The notes under the pieces are model-generated. The model searched no databases, had not been told where the DNA came from, and saw only the letters and a program-made list of their open reading frames with translations. From Lachnospiraceae bacterium (GTDB lineage Bacteria; Bacillota; Clostridia; Lachnospirales; Lachnospiraceae): a stretch of 10,741 nt of DNA. Below are positions 5,412-10,741 of the stretch, piece after piece. The stretch spans positions 1 through 10,741 of the forward strand of contig JAGCXJ010000195.1 in assembly GCA_017961385.1 (NCBI GenBank). Direction: 5' to 3'. The position numbers and the translations under genes are program-made. Position 1 is the first letter of the stretch. Each line of letters opens with the position of its first letter.

Positions 5412-6845
5412 ATGAGTACTACTACAAGCGCGAGCGGACGTATCGCAGCTCTGCTCGATGAGAACAGTTTCGTTGAGATCGGTGCCAAGGTTACAGCCAG
5501 AAACACTGATTTTAATCTGAAACAAGCTAAGACTCCTTCTGACGGTGTTGTAACCGGTTACGGAGTTATCGACGGCAATCTCGTGTATGTGTATGCTCAG
5601 GATGCTTCTGTTCTTGGCGGAAGCGTTGGCGAGATGCATGCTAAAAAGATTGCGGGACTCTATGAACTGGCTGTTAAGACCGGTGCACCTGTTATCGGAC
5701 TTATCGATTCTGCCGGACTGAGACTTGAGGAGGCTTGTGATGCACTTAATGCATTCGGCGAGATCTACGCTGCACAGGCTGCCGCTTCAGGTGTTGTTCC
5801 TCAGATCACAGCAGTATTCGGTTCATGCGGTGGCGGACTTGCACTTATTCCGACACTCACAGATTTCACATTTATGGAGGAGAGCAAGGCTAAACTCTTT
5901 GTTAACTCTCCAAACGCTATCGAAGGAAACAGCACAGCTAAATGCGATACATCTTCAGCTAAGTTCCAGTCTGAAGAAGCCGGCATCGTTGACGTTGTAG
6001 CTGATGAGGCAACAATATTTGCTCAGATCCGTGAGCTTGTATGCATGCTTCCTGCAAACTGCGACACAGATACTTCTTTTGTTGAATGCGAAGATGATCT
6101 TAACAGACTTTGCGACGGCATAGAGAATGCAGTGGCAGATACATCTATAGCAATCTCTATGATCGCTGATGATAATGCATTCTTTGAGACAAAGGCTGAT
6201 TACGCAAAGGATATGGTAACAGGATTCATTAAGTTAAACGGAGCTACAGTCGGTGTTGTTGCAAACAGGACTGCCATTTACGATGAGGAAGGCAAGGAAG
6301 TTGAGAAGTTTGATAATGCTCTTTCAGCAAAAGGCTGTGAGAAGGCTGCTTCATTCGTGAACTTCTGTGATGCTTTTGAGATTCCTGTTCTCACTCTTAC
6401 AAACGTAGCAGGATTCAAGGCTTGCAAGTGCTCTGAAAAGAAGCTTGCTAAGGCTGCTGCTAAGCTCACATACGTATTTGCAAATGCAACAGTACCGAAG
6501 GTAAACGTTGTAATAGGCAAGGCATACGGAACAGCATACAGCATCATGAATTCCAAGGCACTCGGTGCAGACATGACATTTGCATGGGACAGCGCTTCCA
6601 TCGGTATGATGGATTCAAAGCTTGCTGCTAAGATCATGTGTGACGGAAAGAGCGCAGACGAGATCGATGCTTGTGCAAAAGAATATGAAGCACTCCAGAA
6701 CAGTATAGATGCAGCTGCAGCAAGAGGATATGTTGATACTATCATCGTACCTGCAGAAACACGTAAGTATCTAATCGGTGCATTTGATATGCTGTTTACA
6801 AAGGCAGTTGATACAGTAGCCAAGAAGCACGGCGCAGTACTGTAG
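5412..6845 (+). CDS. Divergent acyl-CoA-type carboxyltransferase (MmdA/12S-like) of a biotin-dependent decarboxylase
   Basis: This 477-residue protein belongs to the acyl-CoA carboxyltransferase (crotonase-like) superfamily, which moves a carboxyl group between an acyl-CoA and carrier-bound biotin. The N half shows GRIAALLDENSFVEIG, GGSVGEMHAKKI (69-80), DSAGLRLEE (99-107) and GSCGGGLALIPTLTDF (137 on). The C half shows ATVPKVNVVIGKAYGTAYSI, WDSASIGMM and RGYVDTIIVPAETRKYL. It differs from MmdA in several places. The usual GKLTARERI lead-in is missing, DSGGARIQEG is altered, the LGGA/H/SG segment is replaced, and the second-half glycine motif reads FKACKCSEKKLAKAAAKL. The acyl-CoA substrate is thus uncertain (methylmalonyl-, malonyl- or another). 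ATG 5412 follows GGAGGG (5399-5404) at 7 nt. The gene heads a five-gene operon. It is unlikely to be an ATP-dependent carboxylase subunit, since no biotin carboxylase is encoded in the operon. Confidence 0.87.
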   Translation: MSTTTSASGRIAALLDENSFVEIGAKVTARNTDFNLKQAKTPSDGVVTGYGVIDGNLVYVYAQDASVLGGSVGEMHAKKIAGLYELAVKTGAPVIGLIDSAGLRLEEACDALNAFGEIYAAQAAASGVVPQITAVFGSCGGGLALIPTLTDFTFMEESKAKLFVNSPNAIEGNSTAKCDTSSAKFQSEEAGIVDVVADEATIFAQIRELVCMLPANCDTDTSFVECEDDLNRLCDGIENAVADTSIAISMIADDNAFFETKADYAKDMVTGFIKLNGATVGVVANRTAIYDEEGKEVEKFDNALSAKGCEKAASFVNFCDAFEIPVLTLTNVAGFKACKCSEKKLAKAAAKLTYVFANATVPKVNVVIGKAYGTAYSIMNSKALGADMTFAWDSASIGMMDSKLAAKIMCDGKSADEIDACAKEYEALQNSIDAAAARGYVDTIIVPAETRKYLIGAFDMLFTKAVDTVAKKHGAVL

Positions 6846-6859
6846 AAAGGACGGTCTTT

Positions 6860-7165
6860 ATGATTAGTTATATACACGTTGCTGGAAGCATGTCTGATCT
6901 GATGGCTAAAGCCGGTATGAACACTCTGCTTGGTATGGGTACAGTATTTTGCGTACTGATACTCATCATGCTTCTCATTTCATCATTCAAACTCTTGAGC
7001 GTTTTTGAAAACAGGACAGATAAGAAGGATGAGAAGACAAGTGTTGACAAGGCTGTAGATCAGATCGTGGCAGGCGAAGAAGCACAGGATGATACCGAAC
7101 TCATAGCTGTAATAAGTGCAGCGATCGCGGCTTACGAAGGAAGTTCAAGCGCTGGCAGCGGATAG
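6860..7165 (+). CDS. oadG: OadG-like small membrane subunit of Na+-pumping decarboxylase
   Basis: This 101-residue single-span membrane protein resembles the gamma/delta subunit of sodium-pumping decarboxylases, which in oxaloacetate decarboxylase ties the peripheral carboxyltransferase to the membrane subunit. The membrane segment GMGTVFCVLILIMLLISSFKLL lies at about 25-46, preceded by GMNTLL. A charged linker (NRTDKKDEKTSVDKA) leads to a C-terminal amphipathic DDTELIAVISAAIAAYEG, a feature shared by clostridial OadG-like proteins, and a Ser/Gly tail. The family is poorly conserved, so the call rests on topology, the LIAVISAAIAA segment and position between the carboxyltransferase and the biotin carrier. 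ATG 6860 has AAAGGA at 6846-6851. The first gene ends only 14 nt upstream. Confidence 0.8.
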   Translation: MISYIHVAGSMSDLMAKAGMNTLLGMGTVFCVLILIMLLISSFKLLSVFENRTDKKDEKTSVDKAVDQIVAGEEAQDDTELIAVISAAIAAYEGSSSAGSG

Positions 7166-7228
7166 GTTGTTCGTTCTATTAGAAGAATAAGGTAGTTCAT
7201 TAATATATTGAAATCGGAGGATTTAAAA

Positions 7229-7600
7229 ATGAAGAATTATACCATTACAGTTAATGGCAATGTATATGATGTAGTTGTTGAAGAAGGTGCTTCAAGCGGT
7301 GCACCCGCAGCAGCTCCCAAAGCAGCTCCCAAGGCTGCACCTAAGGCAGCTCCTGCAGCAGCTCCCAAGGCTAGCGCAGGTGCAGGCAGCGTAAAGGTTG
7401 AAGCCGGTGCTGCTGGTAAGGTATTCAAGATCGAAGCAAGTGTTGGGCAGGCAGTTAAGAAGGGTGATGCTGTTGTTATCATCGAAGCTATGAAGATGGA
7501 AATCCCTGTTGTAGCTCCTCAGGACGGAACAGTTGCAAGTATTGATTGTGCAGTAGGTGATCCCTGTGAAGCAGGTGCATGCCTCGCAACACTCAACTAA
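7229..7600 (+). CDS. Biotin carboxyl carrier protein of the decarboxylase complex (1.3S/GcdC-type)
   Basis: This 123-residue protein carries biotin and shuttles the carboxyl group between the carboxyltransferases and the membrane decarboxylase. The N terminus (MKNYTITVNGNVYDVVVEEG) resembles that of other decarboxylase or transcarboxylase biotin subunits. A flexible Ala/Pro/Lys linker (about 25-50) follows, then a biotinyl domain of about 70 residues with the canonical EAMKMEI. Lys89 is the expected biotinylation site and lies 34 residues before the C terminus, as is usual. The total length equals that of the Propionibacterium 1.3S subunit. ATG 7229 is chosen because GGAGG (7216-7220) lies 8 nt upstream. 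An in-frame TTG at 7208 would put that SD inside the coding region, so it is rejected. A biotin-protein ligase must act on it from elsewhere in the genome. Confidence 0.93.
   Translation: MKNYTITVNGNVYDVVVEEGASSGAPAAAPKAAPKAAPKAAPAAAPKASAGAGSVKVEAGAAGKVFKIEASVGQAVKKGDAVVIIEAMKMEIPVVAPQDGTVASIDCAVGDPCEAGACLATLN
7307..7372 (+). repeat. Ala-Ala-Pro-Lys-coding imperfect tandem repeat in the biotin-carrier linker
   Basis: Roughly five imperfect 12- to 15-nt units (GCAGCTCCCAAG-like) encode AAAP/KAAP/KAAP/KAAP/AAAPKA at residues 27-48. The linker joins the short N-terminal segment to the biotinyl domain and gives it reach. Repeats of this kind vary in copy number between strains of many species. 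Confidence 0.75.
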
Positions 7601-7653
7601 TGAGTTTCAAACTTGTACTAAGGGCTTTGGCCTGATTTCGGAGGAAAAACAAA

Positions 7654-8805
7654 ATGGATTATATAACAAATACGCTTGACAATCTGGTTCACCAGACTGC
7701 GTTTTTCAACTTAACGTATGGAAATTATATAATGATCGCCGTAGCATGTTTTTTCCTGTATCTTGCTATCAAGAAGGAGTATGAGCCTCTGCTTTTGCTC
7801 CCCATTGCATTTGGTATGTTACTGGTAAACATTTACCCCGACATCATGATGTCATTTCATGATTCACCCAACGGTGTCGGCGGATTGTTGTATTATTTCT
7901 ATATTCTTGATGAATATGCGATACTTCCTTCACTCATCTTCATGGGCGTAGGAGCTATGACGGACTTCGGTCCGCTGATCGCAAACCCGAAGAGTTTCTT
8001 GCTTGGTGCAGCTGCTCAGTTCGGTATTTTTGCTGCTTACTTCGGTGCTATATGGATGGGCTTCAACGACAAGGCTGCAGCTGCCATCTCTATCATCGGT
8101 GGTGCAGACGGTCCTACATCTATCTTCCTTGCAGGTAAGCTGCAGCAGACAGATCTGCTCGGACCTATAGCGGTTGCGGCATATTCTTATATGTCACTGG
8201 TTCCAATTATCCAGCCGCCTATCATGAAAGCTCTGACAACAGAGAAGGAGAGAAAGATCAAGATGGACCAGCTTCGTCCGGTTTCTAAGCTTGAAAAGAT
8301 CCTCTTCCCTATAGTTGTTACTATCGTTGTATGTCTTATACTTCCCACAACAGCTCCTCTTGTAGGTATGCTGATGTTAGGTAACCTGTTCAAGGAATCA
8401 GGAGTAGTAAGACAGCTTACAGATACAGCTTCAAACGCACTCATGTATATAGTTGTTATCCTGCTCGGTACATCCGTAGGTGCAACAACAAGTGCAGAAG
8501 CATTCCTGAATGTTGCGACACTTAAGATCGTCGCACTCGGACTTATCGCATTTGCCTTCGGTACAGCGGCCGGTGTAGTATTCGGTAAGATCATGTGCAT
8601 ATTGACACATGGAAAGACCAATCCGCTCATCGGTTCAGCAGGTGTATCTGCCGTTCCCATGGCAGCACGTGTTTCACAGAAGGTCGGTGCTGAAGCAGAT
8701 CCTACAAACTTCCTGCTCATGCATGCTATGGGTCCCAACGTTGCTGGCGTTATAGGAACTGCTGTTGCAGCCGGAACATTTATGGCTATATTCGGATTAT
8801 TCTAA
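7654..8805 (+). CDS. oadB: Na+-transporting decarboxylase membrane subunit beta
   Basis: This 383-residue polytopic inner-membrane protein is of the OadB/MmdB/GcdB family. It removes the carboxyl group from carboxybiotin and couples this to Na+ export. Signatures seen: DEYAILPSLIFMGVGAMTDFGPLIANP (about 86-112); IIGGADGPTSIFLAGKL with Asp152 in the position of the essential aspartate (Asp203 in Klebsiella OadB); a central hydrophilic loop rich in Lys (about 198-213); TNPLIGSAGVSAVPMAARVSQK; and C-terminal GPNVAGVIGTAVAAG with Asn362. About ten hydrophobic segments can be counted. It is shorter than Klebsiella OadB (about 430 residues) and closer to the clostridial GcdB size. SD GGAGG at 7640-7644 precedes ATG 7654. 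The essential residues being present suggests an active pump. Sodium as coupling ion is inferred from the family. Confidence 0.96.
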   Translation: MDYITNTLDNLVHQTAFFNLTYGNYIMIAVACFFLYLAIKKEYEPLLLLPIAFGMLLVNIYPDIMMSFHDSPNGVGGLLYYFYILDEYAILPSLIFMGVGAMTDFGPLIANPKSFLLGAAAQFGIFAAYFGAIWMGFNDKAAAAISIIGGADGPTSIFLAGKLQQTDLLGPIAVAAYSYMSLVPIIQPPIMKALTTEKERKIKMDQLRPVSKLEKILFPIVVTIVVCLILPTTAPLVGMLMLGNLFKESGVVRQLTDTASNALMYIVVILLGTSVGATTSAEAFLNVATLKIVALGLIAFAFGTAAGVVFGKIMCILTHGKTNPLIGSAGVSAVPMAARVSQKVGAEADPTNFLLMHAMGPNVAGVIGTAVAAGTFMAIFGLF

Positions 8806-8825
8806 ATTAATGAAGGAGAAATAAC

Positions 8826-10358
8826 ATGGCTAAGAAAGAAACAAAAAACGAGGCTGTAAACGAAGCCAAGGTTGAAAAGGCCGAGAAGAAGTCAACCGAC
8901 AAAAAGGTTGCTAAGAAGGCTGAAAATAAGATCGAAGCTAAGCCTGTTGGCATAATGGAAACAGTTCTTCGTGATGCGCATCAGTCATTGATCGCAACAA
9001 GAATGCCCACCGAGGTAATGCTTCCGATAGTTGAAACAATGGATAAGGTAGGCTACCACGCTGTAGAGTGCTGGGGCGGAGCTACATTTGATGCTTCACT
9101 TCGTTTCCTTAAGGAAGATCCATGGGAGAGATTAAGAAAACTGCGTGACGGATTCAAGAACACGAAGCTTCAGATGCTCTTCAGAGGACAGAATATCCTC
9201 GGATATCGTCCTTATGCAGATGATGTTGTATATGCATTCGTTGAAAAGTCTATCGCAAACGGTATTGATGTAATAAGAATATTTGACTGTCTGAATGATA
9301 TCAGAAACTTACAGGCAGCCGTAGACGCTACAAATAAGATCAAGAAGCAGGAAGGAAGAGGTGAATCTCAGATCGCTCTTTCTTACACACTCGGTGATGC
9401 CTATACTCTTGAGTACTGGGCAGATATGGCTAAGAAGATCGAAGAGATGGGTGCTGATTCACTCTGTATCAAGGATATGGCAGGTCTGCTTGTTCCTTAC
9501 AAGGCTGCAGAACTTGTTAAGACTCTTAAAGAGAGCACAAAGATTCCTGTACAGCTTCATACACACTACACCTCAGGTGTTGCTTCAATGACATACCTTA
9601 AGGCTGTTGAAGCCGGTGTTGACGTTATCGACTGTGCAATCTCACCTTTTGCACTCGGTACATCACAGCCTGCTACAGAAGTTATGGTTGAGACATTCAA
9701 GGGTACTCCTTATGATACAGGACTTGATCAGAAGATCCTTGCACAGATCGCTGATTACTTCCGTCCATACAGAGAAGAGTGCATAGAGTCAGGCCTTATG
9801 AGCACAAAAGTTCTTGGCGTTAACATCAAGACACTGCTTTACCAGGTACCCGGCGGTATGCTTTCTAACATGGTTAGCCAGCTTAAAGAACAGAATGCTG
9901 AAGATAAGTATAACGAAGTGCTTGAAGAGATTCCCAGAGTTCGTAAGGACTGTGGTGAGCCTCCGCTTGTTACACCTTCATCACAGATCGTTGGTACACA
10001 GGCTATATTCAATGTCCTGATGGGCGAGAGATACAAGATGGCAACCGGTGAGTTCAAGGATCTGTTAAGAGGTAATTACGGCCAGACAGTTAAGCCTATG
10101 AACGAGGAAGTTATTCAGAAGGTTATTCCTGGCGAGAAGAGATCTACAGCACGTTCTGCAGAGGCTACAGGACATGACAAGCCCGAGCTTGAGTCACTCG
10201 AGGCAGAAATGAAGCAGTATAAACAGCAGGATGAGGACGTACTCAGCTACGCACTGTTCCCGCAGGTTGCTACTGACTACTTCAAGTATCGTGATGCACA
10301 GCAGACTAAGGTTGATGTGAGTGTAGCAGATACAAAGAACAACGCATATCCGGTTTAA
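8826..10358 (+). CDS. oadA: Oxaloacetate decarboxylase alpha / 5S-type carboxyltransferase, without biotin domain
   Basis: This 510-residue carboxyltransferase has a TIM-barrel of the pyruvate carboxylase/OadA/transcarboxylase-5S family. It transfers a carboxyl group between a keto-acid pair (oxaloacetate/pyruvate) and biotin. Motifs: ETVLRDAHQSLIATRM, ECWGGATFDASLRFL, RGQNILGYRPYADD, FDCLNDIRN. Metal ligands fit Asp50, carbamylated Lys216 (CIKDMAGLL), His245 and His247 (HTHYTSG), with spacing as in bacterial OadA. The PYC/OADA C-terminal domain follows, including TPSSQIVGTQAIFNVL and ending at DVLSYALFPQVATDYFKYR. No biotinyl domain follows, so it must use the separate carrier at 7229-7600, like the 5S subunit. 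An unusual N-terminal tail of about 40 residues (13 Lys, 7 Glu, 7 Ala) precedes the barrel. AAGGAG at 8813-8818 supports ATG 8826 and so the tail. The gene begins 20 nt after oadB and ends the operon. Confidence 0.95.
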   Translation: MAKKETKNEAVNEAKVEKAEKKSTDKKVAKKAENKIEAKPVGIMETVLRDAHQSLIATRMPTEVMLPIVETMDKVGYHAVECWGGATFDASLRFLKEDPWERLRKLRDGFKNTKLQMLFRGQNILGYRPYADDVVYAFVEKSIANGIDVIRIFDCLNDIRNLQAAVDATNKIKKQEGRGESQIALSYTLGDAYTLEYWADMAKKIEEMGADSLCIKDMAGLLVPYKAAELVKTLKESTKIPVQLHTHYTSGVASMTYLKAVEAGVDVIDCAISPFALGTSQPATEVMVETFKGTPYDTGLDQKILAQIADYFRPYREECIESGLMSTKVLGVNIKTLLYQVPGGMLSNMVSQLKEQNAEDKYNEVLEEIPRVRKDCGEPPLVTPSSQIVGTQAIFNVLMGERYKMATGEFKDLLRGNYGQTVKPMNEEVIQKVIPGEKRSTARSAEATGHDKPELESLEAEMKQYKQQDEDVLSYALFPQVATDYFKYRDAQQTKVDVSVADTKNNAYPV

Positions 10359-10383
10359 TCAGATAGGCTGTATTGCGATTTAC

Positions 10384-10413
10384 AAAGGGTTATCCTAAGG
10401 ATAGCCCTTTTTT
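10384..10413 (+). terminator. Rho-independent terminator of the decarboxylase operon
   Basis: AAAGGGTTATCC (10384-10395) pairs with GGATAGCCCTTT (10399-10410) over 12 positions with one G-T wobble and a 3-nt loop, TAA. Six T (10408-10413) end the hairpin. It lies 25 nt after the oadA stop. Confidence 0.92.
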
Positions 10414-10661
10414 AATACTCAAAAACGAATACAGAGCAATTTCTTTTGCTAAAAATGATGCTTTAAAGACTAAATTAATGAGTAAAGAGAGATTAAATTG
10501 ACAAAAATGCAATCAAATCATCTGTTAAGTTGCAAAAAAATGGCTTTAAACCTAAGCACAAATCGATCAAAAAATGTCAAAGCGTGACCAACACAAGATA
10601 TAGTGTTATCCTAAAAAGACAAAAATAACAAAACACCTGAGTAGAAAATATCGTAAAATGA

Positions 10662-10673
10662 AGGCGTACGCCT
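10662..10673. repeat. Perfect 12-bp palindrome AGGCGTACGCCT
   Basis: AGGCGTACGCCT is fully self-complementary and GC-rich within an AT-rich region. It ends 5 bp before the TTGACA box at 10679-10684. The position suits an operator or activator site, but no regulator was recognised. Confidence 0.5.
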
Positions 10674-10696
10674 GCATGTTGACATAAATGAGACTT

Positions 10697-10716
10697 TTTG
10701 CAGGATATTTGCAGGA
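10697..10716. repeat. Two direct repeats TTTGCAGGA with 11-bp period
   Basis: TTTGCAGGA occurs at 10697-10705 and 10708-10716, start-to-start distance 11 bp, about one helical turn. The core TGCAGG is also the inverse of CCTGCA at 10671-10676, on the other side of the TTGACA box. The arrangement resembles a cluster of same-face protein-binding half-sites. Confidence 0.45.
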
Positions 10717-10741
10717 ATTTTTGAATCAAAAGATGTTTTTG

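Larger units (their letters stand above)
10414..10741. other. AT-rich gene-free region with possible control elements
   Basis: I see no gene here. The only ORFs are under about 10 codons, have no SD, and are not supported. The stretch is strongly AT-rich and has two TTGACA boxes, at 10498-10503 and 10679-10684. Neither has a good -10 box at 16-18 bp, the nearest being GATATT at 10704-10709 (19 bp from the second). The distal 80 bp has a palindrome and tandem repeats, listed separately. The region is probably the upstream control region of a + strand gene outside the window. Confidence 0.5.

Noticed and set aside
5276..5461. 61-codon + strand ORF across the terminator and leader before the carboxyltransferase
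   Set aside because: It runs through the terminator hairpin and promoter, has no SD, and overlaps the start of the real gene in another frame.
7166..7228. TTCT-ATT-AGAA mini hairpin between oadG and the biotin carrier gene
   Set aside because: A 4-bp stem without a T tract is expected by chance in AT-rich DNA and does not support an internal terminator.
8187..8738. Long minus-strand ORF opposite oadB
   Set aside because: It is antisense to a well-conserved membrane protein and has no recognisable motifs. Other long antisense ORFs (6278-6877, 2314-2727) are the same kind of shadow.
10498..10528. Promoter with TTGACA at 10498-10503
   Set aside because: No acceptable -10 box lies 16-18 bp downstream. 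The nearest, TGTTAA, is 19 bp away and weak.
10658..10687. Nine-codon ORF (MKAYACMLT) at the right edge as a leader peptide
   Set aside because: There is no SD and no supported promoter upstream, it lies over the palindrome, and no attenuator-like hairpin series can be seen in the remaining sequence.

Overview
The window looks like chromosomal DNA of a low-to-moderate GC Firmicute of the class Clostridia, most likely a Lachnospiraceae member of the Butyrivibrio type. This is an inference from gene content, strong Shine-Dalgarno (SD) sites, T-tailed intrinsic terminators and the style of the proteins. No sequence search was possible. All recognisable genes are on the + strand, and I see no mobile element, CRISPR array, tRNA or rRNA.

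Region 1 (1-1170) is translation machinery. It holds the 3' third of alaS (cut by the window edge), then a short GTG-start rpsU (956-1132) with its own strong promoter and terminator. A nearly perfect 26-bp dyad (884-909) sits directly downstream of the rpsU -10 box and is the most striking non-coding signal here. Region 2 (1185-2058) is a membrane-anchored calcineurin-like metallophosphoesterase. Its only extended -10 box lies right against the start codon and there is no SD, so it may be translated from a leaderless mRNA. Region 3 (2060-5321) is a tight four-gene operon: scpA, scpB (the two non-SMC subunits of bacterial condensin), a small very acidic protein of unknown function, and a membrane-bound Cache-HAMP-GGDEF diguanylate cyclase. 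It ends at a strong terminator.

Region 4 (5323-10413) is the main metabolic system, a five-gene operon for a biotin-dependent, sodium-pump-type decarboxylase. The order is a divergent acyl-CoA-type carboxyltransferase, an OadG-like small membrane subunit, a 123-residue biotin carrier protein, the OadB-type membrane decarboxylase, and an OadA/5S-type carboxyltransferase lacking its own biotin domain. The operon thus carries two different carboxyltransferases, as in Propionibacterium transcarboxylase (12S + 5S + 1.3S), together with the membrane subunits of an oxaloacetate/methylmalonyl-CoA decarboxylase pump. No biotin carboxylase lies between its promoter and terminator, which argues against an ATP-dependent carboxylase. 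The simplest reading is that the shared biotin carrier can take carboxyl groups from a keto-acid (OadA) and/or an acyl-CoA (first gene), and hand them to OadB for decarboxylation coupled to Na+ export, or pass them between the two substrates.

Region 5 (10414-10741) is AT-rich and gene-free. Near its end it has a 12-bp palindrome, a TTGACA box and tandem 11-bp-spaced repeats that look like the control region of a gene beyond the window.
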